A stretch of 46,469 bases of DNA, from contig JANNHP010000242.1 of the NCBI GenBank assembly GCA_031404455.1, positions 1 to 46,469 of the forward strand, in the 5' to 3' direction. Origin of the DNA: JANNHP01 sp031404455 (lineage in GTDB: Bacteria > Planctomycetota > JAJSAM01 > JAJVHW01). The position numbers and the translations under genes were made by a program. Below, piece by piece: positions 7,583 through 16,221 of the stretch. Each line of letters opens with the position of its first letter. Position 1 is the first letter of the stretch. The notes below the pieces were generated by a model that was not told the DNA's origin, made no database searches, and saw nothing but the letters and a program-made list of their open reading frames with translations.

Positions 7583-9139
7583 TCAGCGGCCGATCGCCGC
7601 GAGGATCTCGCCGGCCACCGCGAGGCTCGGGTCGAGTTCGAGGATGCGGCGGGCGGCGCGTTCGCAGTCGTCGAGATGACCCTCGAGGCCGAGGAGCGCG
7701 GCGTTCGCGACCCGCCAGACCGCGAAGTCCTGCGGACTAGGCGACTCCTTCGCGAGGAGGCCGGCGGATGCCTCGTTGAGGAACCCTGCGGCCGCCCGGA
7801 GCTCGGATTCGTCCTGCGCGCGCCGCATCAGGAAGACGGCGACGCCGACGTTCGTCTCGAAGCCCCGCGGGTCGAGGTCCCACGCCCAGCGCCACTGCAT
7901 CTGCGCCTCCGCCTCGACGCCGTTCATCGCGAGAGCCTTCGCGAGGACCATGCGCTTCTTCGCCGTCGCGCCGGTCTTCATCCACTCCGCGGACAGCTTC
8001 GCGAGGTCGTCCCATCGCTGCGACTGGGCGAGGACCATGACGAGCGCGTTCCACGACTGCTCGACGCGGGGAGACCGGGCGATGGACTTGCGCAGCGCCG
8101 CTTCCGTCGCGGCGCCGTCGCGGTGGACGAACCACAGGATGCACGCGACGCCCTGGAACGCGCGGGCGGACGTCTCCGCATCCGGCGACGCGGCGAGCGC
8201 CTCGAGACGCGCCATGTCCCCGGCCAGCTTCGCGCGCGACGTGTCCGGCAGCTTCTCGAACGTCTGGACGACCTGCGATCCGTCGGCGCCCGACGGTTCC
8301 GACATCGCATCGCCGAGCGCCGTCAGGGTCACGGCGTAGGGGTCCGACGTCAGGAGATCGAGGAGCGCGCGCTGGTAGTCGGACGCCTCGCTTCGCTTCG
8401 TTCCCTTCAATTCGAGGATGCCGCGGAAGTTGTGACGCCGCAGGAGGACGGACGCCGCGACGCGTCCCGTCGCGCCCGACTTCTCGATTCCGGCGACGGC
8501 GTCGTCGTAGCGCGTCGACGCCGAATCGAGGAGTTTCCCGTCGAGCGCCGGAGCCTCCGTCCGGTGGTCGCCGATCCAGCCGGTCGCGTCGTCGAGCGTG
8601 GGGAAGCGGCGTCCGGCCACGCGAGCCGTCGCCTGGACGACGAGCGCGTCCGCCGCCGCAGCGGCACCGGCCCACGCGTTCGCGGGCGCGCGCTCCGCGG
8701 TCGCGATCGACGCCGCGGCGCCCGCGTCGTCGCCGGAGGCGGAGAGCGCCTGGCCGAGCGCCGCGTGCACGCGGCCGTCGTCGGGATGCGCGGCAGCCTG
8801 CTTGCGCAGGATCACGACCGCGTTCGCGCGGCACTCCCTCTCCGAGCCGAGGTTGCGCAACCGGCGGTGGGCCGCCGCGAGGTCCCGCCATCGATCGAGG
8901 TCCGAGTCGTCGCCTTTGATCCGCGCGCGGAGCACCGCGACGTCGAGGTACTCGGGTTCCTCGCCGCCCTCGATCACTCGCCCGTCGGGGGACATCACGT
9001 AGTACCAGCCTCGCGGGCCGACGGACGGCAGCATCAGCGCCTTCTCGAGCCGTTCGCGATCGACGTCGTCGTCGGCGCGGGCCTCCGCCGCGAACGCCGC
9101 CACGAGCATCAGGACCCCGGCGAACCACTTCGTCTTCAT
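7583..9139 (-). CDS. Secreted TPR-like repeat protein, hypothetical
   Basis: The 518-residue protein starts with a signal peptide (M-K-T-K-W, hydrophobic core, cleavage near A-R-A-D at about residue 23). The rest is alanine- and leucine-rich helical repeats. TPR-like units are visible near the N-terminal third (H-P-D-D-G-R-V-H-A-A-L-G) and in the C-terminal part (R-I-L-E-L-D-P-S-L-A). These suggest a protein-protein interaction scaffold outside the cytoplasm. No catalytic motif is seen. Both ends are flanked by pairs of the GGGGACGGTCCT repeat in the same orientation, which may mean the gene has moved as a unit or that the repeats simply settled in the gaps. Confidence 0.7.
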   Translation of the reverse strand: MKTKWFAGVLMLVAAFAAEARADDDVDRERLEKALMLPSVGPRGWYYVMSPDGRVIEGGEEPEYLDVAVLRARIKGDDSDLDRWRDLAAAHRRLRNLGSERECRANAVVILRKQAAAHPDDGRVHAALGQALSASGDDAGAAASIATAERAPANAWAGAAAAADALVVQATARVAGRRFPTLDDATGWIGDHRTEAPALDGKLLDSASTRYDDAVAGIEKSGATGRVAASVLLRRHNFRGILELKGTKRSEASDYQRALLDLLTSDPYAVTLTALGDAMSEPSGADGSQVVQTFEKLPDTSRAKLAGDMARLEALAASPDAETSARAFQGVACILWFVHRDGAATEAALRKSIARSPRVEQSWNALVMVLAQSQRWDDLAKLSAEWMKTGATAKKRMVLAKALAMNGVEAEAQMQWRWAWDLDPRGFETNVGVAVFLMRRAQDESELRAAAGFLNEASAGLLAKESPSPQDFAVWRVANAALLGLEGHLDDCERAARRILELDPSLAVAGEILAAIGR

Positions 9140-9164
9140 CCTTCGCCCTCCGCTCGCTGACCTC

Positions 9165-9238
9165 GTCGAGTACTTCTCGGGGACGGTCCTCAGTGAACTT
9201 GTGAACTTGTTGGGGACGGACCTTGCAGTACTTCCCGG
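9165..9238 (+). repeat. REP-like direct repeat pair, family A
   Basis: The cores GGGGACGGTCCT (9179-9190) and GGGGACGGACCT (9212-9223) lie 33 bases apart in the same orientation as the pair at 7515/7548, with the same GTACTT and GAACTT spacers. The pair occupies the gap between the minus-strand genes 9239-11968 and 7583-9139, so it lies upstream of the latter. Confidence 0.75.
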
Positions 9239-11968
9239 CTACTTCTTCCCCGGCGGCGGGCCGCCGGTCGCGGTGAAGTCGACGTCCACCGCGTGGTGCT
9301 CCTCGATCGACAGGGCGCGCTCGGGCGGGGTCACGGTCCGCACGCCCGCCGCGACGGCGACGACCGTGTCGCCCGCGGGGACGCCTTCGACGAACCACGC
9401 GCCGTCGGCTGCGGAGGTTGCGACGCGCATCTTCCCGTCGGCGCAGAGCACCGTCACCTTGACGCCGCCGACCCCGGCCGCGCCGGGACCGCCGGTGACG
9501 CGACCCGAGACGACGAACGTCTTCGGCGTCTCGCCGGAGCGCGCGCGGATGCGCAGCGTCGCGGGGAACTGGCCGTTGCCGTCGTCGACCTCGAACGACG
9601 CGGACGTCGCGCCCTTCGCCTCGACGACGATCGCGAGCCGGTGCGTGCCGTCCGTGAGCTGGAGATCCGCCAGCGGCTCGCGCTTGCCCTTCGGATCGGT
9701 CGCCTTCGGGACGCCGTCGAAGACGGTCTTCCCGTCGAGGAGCACCTTCACTCGCCCCGGTGCCGCGCCGAGAAGACGCGCCTTCGTCGCGCCGAGCGCT
9801 TCGATCCAGGTGACGAGGAGCACCGCGTCGCCGCCCTTCGCGTTGCCCGCGGGCAGCTCGAGCACCTCGCCGAGGACGCGGCGCCGGAGCAGCGTCTTCG
9901 CGCCGACGGAGCCGTCGCCGGACGCGTTCGCCGACGGATCGCCGGCCGCGAGGTCCTTCGCCGGCAACGGCCCCGCGACGAGCCACGGACGGATCGCGGT
10001 CTTCGCGACGGTGACGCCCTCGCCCTGCTGCGAGACGACCGCGCCGCCCGCGTCCTCGAACACGAGCGTCGTCGGCCCGGCGTGGGTGAGGAGCACGCCG
10101 TCGAGGACGCGGCGTCCGCCGTGAGCGGGAACGACCGCCACCGGTGCGGGCAGCGTGGCGAGCCGGTCCTGCGGCACCTTCAGCGCGATCGTGCCCTCGT
10201 AGTCCGTCGAACGGTTGCCGAACTCGTCCTCGAGCACGACCTCCATGTCGCACTCCTGGTTCAGCGGGTAGCTGCTCGCGGGACAGGTGGCGTGATGGAA
10301 CGGAGCCGCGTCGATGCGGACCTTCACCGTGACGGGCGCCGTCTTCGGGTAGTCCGCCGCGACGACCGTGAACTCCTGCTCGCCGGCGCGCGTGAGCCGC
10401 ATCGGCAGCGTCGATTCGAGCGACTCCGAATCGGCGAACGCCCAGCGCACGGGCGGGATCAGAGTCCGGACCTCCACGCGCCCGAGCTTCCGGACGTCGC
10501 CCGCGTTGTCCGTCCCGCCCTCGCCCGCGATCTTCACGTCGAAACTCTCGCCCGCGCGCACCGAGGCGGGCGCCGAGACGGCGAGCTTCTCGAACGGCAG
10601 CGGCATTCGTCCGACGCCGATCGCCGTCCCGGAGCTGGTGTCTTCCCCGGGAACCTCGAGCGCGATCCAACCGCGCGGTTCCGCGGGGCCTGGCCCCGTC
10701 GCCTCGACGAGCACGCGGCACGGTCTCCCGAAGAAGGAGAAGAGCGGCAGGTCGAGTTCGCCCGATTGGCCCTGCACGGTTCCCTCGAGTTTGCTCTCGA
10801 TGTAGACGTCGATGCGCGTCGCGCCCGGCGCCGCGAGCTTCGCGCGCGTGTACGAGCGCTCGTCCGCCGCGCCCAGCGTGATCGACGGCTTCGGCCGCTT
10901 CGCGTACGGTGCGCAGAGCGGGTCGCCGAGCGTCAGGTTCATCCAATAGACGTACGGCATCCGCTGGTGGAACGTCTCGGCCAGCGTGAAGCCGAGGACG
11001 TACGGCCTGAAGAGCTCCGCGTCGGGGAAGGCGACGTTGTACGGCTCGGCGACGGCGCCGTGCACGCCGGTCACGCCCGCGCGGACCATGTGCGTGACGG
11101 GGAACTGCGACTGGCGCTTGCCCTGCGGCTCGAAGTTGCCGGGCACCGCGCCGAAGCTCTGGAGCAGGTCGCAGATGGCGCCGGGCAGGTACTTCCCGGC
11201 GTTCACGCCATCCACGGTGAGTCCCGAGTAGCTGCCGCCGCTCATGAAACCCATGAGCTTCTCGCGGCCCTTCAGCACGTCGGCGCCGGCCGGTTCGTGC
11301 TGCGTCGCGAAGCCGAGCGCCTCGAGGACCTTGCGCGCGTCGTCGTAGTACGGGTTGCGGACTCCCGCGGCGCCGTTCGCGTCCTGGAAGATGAAGCGCG
11401 CGCCCGCGGGCGCCGTGCCGTCGGACGCGACGCTGCGATCCACGAGGGCGATCGCCTCGTCCGCGGTGGTTGCGATGAGCGCGGTCACGAAGAGCAGACG
11501 GCCCTCGACCCGCTGGACCGGCGTGCCGATCGCGCCCGCGGTGTACTCGTGCTTCCACGTCGGGAAGCGCGTCTGCGGCTGGCCGCAGACGGGCGTGTGG
11601 AGCAGCGACAGCGCCGACGCCGTCGAGACCGCGCCGCCCGGCGTCTTCGCGAGGATCGGCATGCCCTGCGTCATCACGACGAACCGGCAGCGTTCCTCGA
11701 GCCCGCGGTTGCGCAGGAAGCTCCGCAGCGGGTCGACGACGTCCCTGACGAAGTCCTCGATGGGGATCTCGAGCCCCTCGGCGCACTTCACCCGGCAGAT
11801 CTGCTGCGGCGGGATCTGCCGCATCTTCACGTAGTGCTCCGCGACCCTCTTCGAGTCGGGGCTCGTCTCGTTGAGAAGCACGACCGTCTCGGCCGGGCCG
11901 CCGCCCGCGAACGCGGGCACGGCGCAGAGCACGAGGACGAGACAGGCGGCGAGGAGACGTGTGCGCAT
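9239..11968 (-). CDS. TIGR03790-family secreted protein with C-terminal carboxypeptidase-regulatory-like domain
   Basis: The 909-residue protein has a signal peptide (about 1-22, ending A-F-A-G). The segment V-V-L-L-N-E-T-S-P-D-S and the later V-A-E-H-Y-V-K-M-R-Q-I-P are diagnostic of TIGR03790, a family of unknown function common in Planctomycetota, Verrucomicrobia and Acidobacteria. This domain covers about residues 25-370. Beta-rich Ig-like regions follow. Near residues 825-890 there is a carboxypeptidase-regulatory-like fold (G-R-V-T-G-x-P-G, later A-D-G-A-W-F-V-E-G-V-P-A-G). The C-terminus is Pro/Gly/Lys. An extracellular or periplasmic location is inferred. Confidence 0.82.
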   Translation of the reverse strand: MRTRLLAACLVLVLCAVPAFAGGGPAETVVLLNETSPDSKRVAEHYVKMRQIPPQQICRVKCAEGLEIPIEDFVRDVVDPLRSFLRNRGLEERCRFVVMTQGMPILAKTPGGAVSTASALSLLHTPVCGQPQTRFPTWKHEYTAGAIGTPVQRVEGRLLFVTALIATTADEAIALVDRSVASDGTAPAGARFIFQDANGAAGVRNPYYDDARKVLEALGFATQHEPAGADVLKGREKLMGFMSGGSYSGLTVDGVNAGKYLPGAICDLLQSFGAVPGNFEPQGKRQSQFPVTHMVRAGVTGVHGAVAEPYNVAFPDAELFRPYVLGFTLAETFHQRMPYVYWMNLTLGDPLCAPYAKRPKPSITLGAADERSYTRAKLAAPGATRIDVYIESKLEGTVQGQSGELDLPLFSFFGRPCRVLVEATGPGPAEPRGWIALEVPGEDTSSGTAIGVGRMPLPFEKLAVSAPASVRAGESFDVKIAGEGGTDNAGDVRKLGRVEVRTLIPPVRWAFADSESLESTLPMRLTRAGEQEFTVVAADYPKTAPVTVKVRIDAAPFHHATCPASSYPLNQECDMEVVLEDEFGNRSTDYEGTIALKVPQDRLATLPAPVAVVPAHGGRRVLDGVLLTHAGPTTLVFEDAGGAVVSQQGEGVTVAKTAIRPWLVAGPLPAKDLAAGDPSANASGDGSVGAKTLLRRRVLGEVLELPAGNAKGGDAVLLVTWIEALGATKARLLGAAPGRVKVLLDGKTVFDGVPKATDPKGKREPLADLQLTDGTHRLAIVVEAKGATSASFEVDDGNGQFPATLRIRARSGETPKTFVVSGRVTGGPGAAGVGGVKVTVLCADGKMRVATSAADGAWFVEGVPAGDTVVAVAAGVRTVTPPERALSIEEHHAVDVDFTATGGPPPGKK

Positions 11969-12004
11969 GGCCGGAGGATACGGACGGGACCGCCGCCGCG
12001 CGGA

Positions 12005-12559
12005 CTATCGCGCGGTCGTCTGCGCGGAGAGCGCAGCGCGCCAGTAGGTGATTCCTGCGATCGCGCCGACGACCGCGGTGGCCGCGATCCAGACGCCGGT
12101 CTGCGGCGCGCGCAGCAACGCCGCGCCGATCGCGACGAACTGGAGCACGGTCGCCAGCTTGCCGAAGACGTTCGACGTCGGCCGGTCGGCGCGCGACTGC
12201 CGCGCGCGGCGGCTCACGACGTACCTGAGGAGCAGCGGGAACTCCACGATCTCGCGCGAGCTGAGGAAGAGGACGGATGGCACCGAGAGGCGCCCGTCGG
12301 CGACCAGCGTGACAGCGACCGTCAGCGCGAACAGCTTGTCGGTGACGCCGTCGAGGACGACCCCGGTCGGCGTGACCTGCCCGAGCCGGCGCGCGGCCCA
12401 GCCGTCGAGCACGTCGGTGCAGCCCGCGAGCACGAGGACCACGAGAGCCGCCGCAGGGTTGCCGGACACGAACGCGAAGCCCGCCGCCAGCGGGACGCGC
12501 GCGAGGCTCAGCAGGCCCGGCACCAGGAGGACGTCGCGGGCCCGGTAGCGGCCCGTCAT
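12005..12559 (-). CDS. CDP-alcohol phosphatidyltransferase family protein
   Basis: Integral membrane enzyme that moves a phosphatidyl group from CDP-diacylglycerol (or similar) to an alcohol. The 184-residue protein has the complete motif D-x2-D-G-x2-A-R-x8-G-x3-D-x3-D at D49, D52, G53, A56, R57, G66, D70 and D74, and several hydrophobic helices. It resembles PgsA-type phosphatidylglycerophosphate synthases, but the acceptor cannot be fixed. Its ATG overlaps the upstream stop by one base (TGATG), coupling it to the phosphatase/sulfatase-superfamily enzyme at 12559-13896. Confidence 0.87.
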   Translation of the reverse strand: MTGRYRARDVLLVPGLLSLARVPLAAGFAFVSGNPAAALVVLVLAGCTDVLDGWAARRLGQVTPTGVVLDGVTDKLFALTVAVTLVADGRLSVPSVLFLSSREIVEFPLLLRYVVSRRARQSRADRPTSNVFGKLATVLQFVAIGAALLRAPQTGVWIAATAVVGAIAGITYWRAALSAQTTAR

Positions 12560-13896
12560 CAGCGGGTCTCGCGAAGGAGGCCCATCAGGCGTTCCACCTC
12601 GCGGGGTTCGCGCGCAGAGAGGTCGTTCCGCTCGTCGGGGTCGGCGGCGACGTCGTAGAGCTCGGCGTGGCCGTCCGCGTAGGAGAGGAGGTGGTAGCGG
12701 CCGTCGTAGACCGACTCGATCCGGATCCTCAGCTTCGATGAGTCGGCGGTCGGGAAGTCCCGGAGGGCGCGCGCTCCCACCCAGTTGTCGGCCGGGTGCT
12801 CCGCGCGGGCGATGCGGCCCGCCGTGTCCTCAGTGAGCGAGACGCCCCTCGCCTCGTCGAACTCGGCGAGCCGGCAGAGATCGAGGATCGTGGGCGCCAC
12901 GTCCTCGACGCGGACGACGTCGTTCACGATGCGTCCGCCGTCGAAGGCGCCCGGGTAGCGCACGAGCAGCGGCACGTGCAGGACCGCGCGGTGCAGGCCG
13001 ATGCCGTGCTCGATCATGCGGCTCTCGCCGAGCATCTCGCCGTGGTCGCTGACGATCACCACCACGGTGGAGTCGAGGAGGTTCGACTTCCGCAACCGGT
13101 CGAGGAGGCTTCCGATCTCGCGGTCGAGCGAGCGGATCTCGGCGTCGTAGAGGTCCGAGAGGAGCGAGAGGTAGCTCGCGTCGATCTGCTCGATGCCGAG
13201 CGTGTAGGCGAGGCTCCGCCATCGCTCGAAGGCGCGCGCCGTGAGCAGATCGCTCGGCGCCGGGTTCCCGCGGACGAACGCCGTCTGGTCGATTTCGGGC
13301 GGCGCGTAGGTCTGGTGGGGCTCGAGATCGTTGATGAAGAGGAAGAACGGCTTGCCCGCCGCGTGCGCCCTCTCCGCCCACGCGGCGGCGAGTTCGTGCG
13401 TCTGCCTCGCCCAGGGTGTGCGCCGATCGCGCTCGTAGAGAGCGTCGATCGTCTCGAACCCGCGCGTCAGCCCGAACTCCGCCGACACGACCGGGTTGTT
13501 GGAGAAGCACGCCGTCGCGTATCCCGCCGCGGCGAGGCGATCGGCGAGCGTCGGGGGCGTGGCGTCGAGGAAGGGGCGCTGTCCCGAATTGAACCCGTGG
13601 AGGTCCGGGCCGAACCCGGTGAAGAGCGACGCGTGCGCCGGACCCGTCCAGTTCGAGGGACTCCACGCGTTGCGGAAGGCGACCGCGTCCTTCGCGAACT
13701 CGTCGAGCCGCGGCGTCGTCGGACGGCCGTAGCCCATCACCGAGCAGCGGTCGGAGCGCGCCGTGTCCATGACGACGAGGAGCACGTTCGGGCGCGGACC
13801 GGCGTCCTTCAGGTACGCCGCCGCGGCCAGCGCGGCGGCGCCGATGGCGACGGCGAGCAGCGAGAGGCTCCGCAGCTTCGAGCGTGCTGGTGTCAT
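12559..13896 (-). CDS. Sulfatase-fold (alkaline phosphatase superfamily) membrane enzyme with Thr nucleophile
   Basis: The 445-residue protein has one N-terminal membrane helix (about 9-28), then a sulfatase-like catalytic domain with metal ligands in V-V-M-D-T-A-R (D44) and V-S-D-H-G-E. The position filled by formylglycine Cys/Ser in true sulfatases (CxPxR) is Thr84 in N-W-T-G-P-A-H-A-S-L-F-T-G. Thr nucleophiles occur in LtaS-like phosphoglycerol transferases and phosphoethanolamine transferases, so a phosphotransferase or phosphodiesterase is more likely than a sulfatase. The ATG at 13896 is preferred over an upstream in-frame start 25 codons earlier that lacks a signal-like sequence. It is coupled to a CDP-alcohol phosphatidyltransferase. 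Confidence 0.85.
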   Translation of the reverse strand: MTPARSKLRSLSLLAVAIGAAALAAAAYLKDAGPRPNVLLVVMDTARSDRCSVMGYGRPTTPRLDEFAKDAVAFRNAWSPSNWTGPAHASLFTGFGPDLHGFNSGQRPFLDATPPTLADRLAAAGYATACFSNNPVVSAEFGLTRGFETIDALYERDRRTPWARQTHELAAAWAERAHAAGKPFFLFINDLEPHQTYAPPEIDQTAFVRGNPAPSDLLTARAFERWRSLAYTLGIEQIDASYLSLLSDLYDAEIRSLDREIGSLLDRLRKSNLLDSTVVVIVSDHGEMLGESRMIEHGIGLHRAVLHVPLLVRYPGAFDGGRIVNDVVRVEDVAPTILDLCRLAEFDEARGVSLTEDTAGRIARAEHPADNWVGARALRDFPTADSSKLRIRIESVYDGRYHLLSYADGHAELYDVAADPDERNDLSAREPREVERLMGLLRETR

Positions 13897-14032
13897 GTCG
13901 GTCGCCGTTCCTGAGTGCCCGCGTCTCCCGGGCGCACGGGGACGCGGCAGAGGTCGCGGGGAATCTGCCACTCACGTGCCGCCCGCGCGCGGATTCCACA
14001 CGCGCTGCTACTCTTCCACCGGCGAGGTGAAG

Positions 14033-15511
14033 ATGCGCGGGCGGACGGTCGTCGCGGTGCTGGCGTCGGTGCTCGCCGTGCTCGTCGTCCAATTCGCGTC
14101 GCCGACGCGGATCGCGCGTGCCGGAGACGAGTCCGACCCCGTCGCGGCGTGGGACTCCGATTGGCGCGGCGCGCTCGACGAGACGGTCCGCGTGCACGCG
14201 GACTTCTGCGTCGCGTGGTCGTCCGAGTGCGCGAGGAGCGTGGCGACGGCGCGCTTGCGCATCCTGCGGATCGATCCCGAGCACGAGGCGACGCGGACCG
14301 CCCTCGGATACGTTCGGGCGAAGGGCGAGGCGGGCGCGCCGGTCTGGACGCGCAGCGAGCCGGCGCGGGAGAAGATCCGTCGGCTCTCGGACCGCTGGCC
14401 GGAAGAGACGGCGAGCTTGGCGGCGATCCTGCGGAGGGCCGACGCCGCCGCCGCCGCGAAGTTCGCGGCTCTCGGGCGGTCGGCGGAGGAACGCGCGGAC
14501 GCGGGCGGGGGCGCCGCGTGGACCGAACGCGCGCGTCGGGCGTGGCGGACGGCGCTGCTCTGGGATCGCGAGAACGAGGCCGCGAACCGGGCGATTGGTA
14601 GCCCGAAGTTCGAGGGACGGTTCTGCGATCCGGGGGACGTCGCCTTCTTCCGCGCTCGTCAGGCCCGGCGGATCGCGGGCGAGGAGGAGATGGCACGGAC
14701 GTCCGTCCCCGAGGACGTGCCGATTCCGGCAGGATCCCCGCTCGACGCGGCGGGCCTCACGCGGTCAGCGTTCGCGACTCCGAACGTCCGGTTGGAGACC
14801 TCGCTCGACCGCGCCTCCGCGTTCCACCTCGCCTGGAACGCCGACTCCGGCGCGCGACTCCTCGCTCGCGATTTCGGTCCGTCGTCGGCGTCCGCCGATG
14901 CGGTTCGCGCCGCCCGGATCTACGTCGTGAGGAACGCAGGCGAGGCGCGGACGCTCCTCGAGAAGGGCGCGAGCTGGAAGGCTGCCGACGTCGAACGCGC
15001 TCTGGGCGCGAAGCTCGAATCGGGCTGCATCGGGTCCGGCGCGTGGTTCGTGGCGGGGGAGACTCGCGACGAGCTCGAGGACCGGACGATCGGCGTCCTC
15101 GTGCGCATCGCGCTCGGCGCATCCGAGGGTGGCGCGGACCCTTCGGTCGAGGCGACGTGGATCGAGCGCGGAGTCGCCGACGACCTGCGGAGCCGTCTCG
15201 ACGGGATGGTCGTCCCCTTCCCGTCGGGCCACGGGGTGAAGTGGCCGCGCGGCCCGGACAAGGCATTCGCCCTGGCCCGGCGCATGGTCGAGACCGACGA
15301 CGACGTGCCTCTCGCCGGACTCGCCTCGGCGAGCGAGGAGGCGCGGAGTTCGCCGCGATGGGCGGCGAAGGCGCGCGCCTTCGTGCAGTTCCTCTTCGAA
15401 CGCGACGCCGCGGCGGCGCGGGCGTTCATCTCGGGGACGAAGACGGGTCAGCCGGAGGGGGCGGAGGCGCTCGACGCGGAGTACCGGCGGTGGGTGGTGG
15501 AGACGTTGTGA
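14033..15511 (+). CDS. Secreted protein of unknown function
   Basis: The 492-residue product begins M-R-G-R-T with a hydrophobic signal sequence (about 1-30, ending A-R-A-G). GAGGTGA at 14024-14030 is a good ribosome-binding site for the ATG at 14033. The N-terminal half is rich in Ala, Arg and Trp helices and short TPR-like segments. The C-terminal half (about 250-490) contains an R-x-Y-V-V-R-N segment and a W-I-E-R-G-V-A-D-D motif that resembles an inactive peptidase-like domain of planctomycetal secreted proteins, but no HExxH is seen. No confident family. It is divergent from the sulfatase-fold gene across 136 bases. Confidence 0.65.
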   Translation: MRGRTVVAVLASVLAVLVVQFASPTRIARAGDESDPVAAWDSDWRGALDETVRVHADFCVAWSSECARSVATARLRILRIDPEHEATRTALGYVRAKGEAGAPVWTRSEPAREKIRRLSDRWPEETASLAAILRRADAAAAAKFAALGRSAEERADAGGGAAWTERARRAWRTALLWDRENEAANRAIGSPKFEGRFCDPGDVAFFRARQARRIAGEEEMARTSVPEDVPIPAGSPLDAAGLTRSAFATPNVRLETSLDRASAFHLAWNADSGARLLARDFGPSSASADAVRAARIYVVRNAGEARTLLEKGASWKAADVERALGAKLESGCIGSGAWFVAGETRDELEDRTIGVLVRIALGASEGGADPSVEATWIERGVADDLRSRLDGMVVPFPSGHGVKWPRGPDKAFALARRMVETDDDVPLAGLASASEEARSSPRWAAKARAFVQFLFERDAAAARAFISGTKTGQPEGAEALDAEYRRWVVETL

Positions 15512-15566
15512 GAAGCGGCGAACAGCGGCGATCTGCCGGGGACGAGTGAGTCGCACCCGGGGCACT

Positions 15567-15593
15567 GCTGAACTCGCCACTGGCGAGTTCAGC
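15567..15593. repeat. 13-bp perfect hairpin between convergent genes
   Basis: GCTGAACTCGCCA at 15567-15579 and its exact reverse complement at 15581-15593 are separated by a single C. It lies 56 bases after the stop at 15511, in the gap between convergent genes. It could act as a transcription stop structure, but no T-tract follows, so a REP-like repeat unit is equally possible. Confidence 0.55.
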
Positions 15594-15663
15594 CGCGTCC
15601 TGACGTCCGCGCCATGCCCGTTCGTCCGAGACACCTGCGGTGCCTCCTCCTCACCCGTTCGTC

Positions 15664-15684
15664 GAGGCGCGCGCAGCGCGCCTC
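15664..15684 (-). terminator. GC-rich hairpin after the MglA operon, possible terminator
   Basis: GAGGCGCGC at 15664-15672 pairs with 15676-15684 around the loop GCA. It starts four bases beyond the stop codon of the last gene of the MglA operon (stop at 15688-15690). The lack of a U-tract means it may act with Rho or only as an mRNA 3' end. Confidence 0.4.
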
Positions 15685-15687
15685 TCC

Positions 15688-16197
15688 TCACCCAAACAGA
15701 TCGTCCAGCTTCCCCTTCGCGTTGTCCGCGAAGTCGCCGTCGAGGTCCTCCTGCTTCTTCGTGCCGGCGCGGATCTCCCGGTCCTGCTTCTCGAAGAGCT
15801 CGGTGAGGCGCTTGGTGGTCTCGGCGGCGTAGAGGCGGACCATGCCGACGGTCGTGGCTTCGTCGAAGATCACGGTCAGGAGCGTGCGGTCGCCGACGAG
15901 CGAGAGCTGGATGTTGTCGGTCTTGCCCTGGTGGAAGAGCACCGAGAACTCGTCCTCGCCGAGCACCCGCGCCATCTCGCGCGTCGCGGCGAAAGAACCG
16001 GCGACGAGGGCGGAGATGGTGTCCACGTCGAGGTCGCGCGTGACGCCCTGCCGCGTCACCATGTGGCCCTCGCGGTCCACGAGCATCGCGCACTTCGCGT
16101 TGGAGAGCTTGAGGAACTCCCGGAGCAGCCGGTTCACGTCGCGGACGAGGTCCTGGTAGAAGACCAGGCGGTTCTCGCGAAGCTGTTGGTTGTCCAT
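15688..16197 (-). CDS. Roadblock/LC7-domain protein with C-terminal tail
   Basis: The 169-residue protein has a roadblock fold: an N-terminal amphipathic helix, then strands A-K-C-A-M-L-V-D-R-E-G-H and the central helix D-V-D-T-I-S-A-L-V-A-G-S-F-A-A-T, then D-N-I-Q-L-S-L-V-G and L-L-T-V-I-F-D. This family includes MglB, the GTPase-activating partner of MglA. A charged 45-residue helical tail follows (R-L-T-E-L-F-E-K-Q-D). It is the last gene of the operon, 24 bases after mglA. I infer a regulator of the adjacent GTPase. Confidence 0.86.
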   Translation of the reverse strand: MDNQQLRENRLVFYQDLVRDVNRLLREFLKLSNAKCAMLVDREGHMVTRQGVTRDLDVDTISALVAGSFAATREMARVLGEDEFSVLFHQGKTDNIQLSLVGDRTLLTVIFDEATTVGMVRLYAAETTKRLTELFEKQDREIRAGTKKQEDLDGDFADNAKGKLDDLFG

Positions 16198-16221
16198 TGC
16201 GATGCTCCCTTGCTCGGGCGC

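Noticed and set aside
12559..13896. Classical formylglycine sulfatase
   Set aside because: The C/S-x-P-x-R motif is replaced by T-G-P-A-H, so formylglycine formation is not possible at that site.
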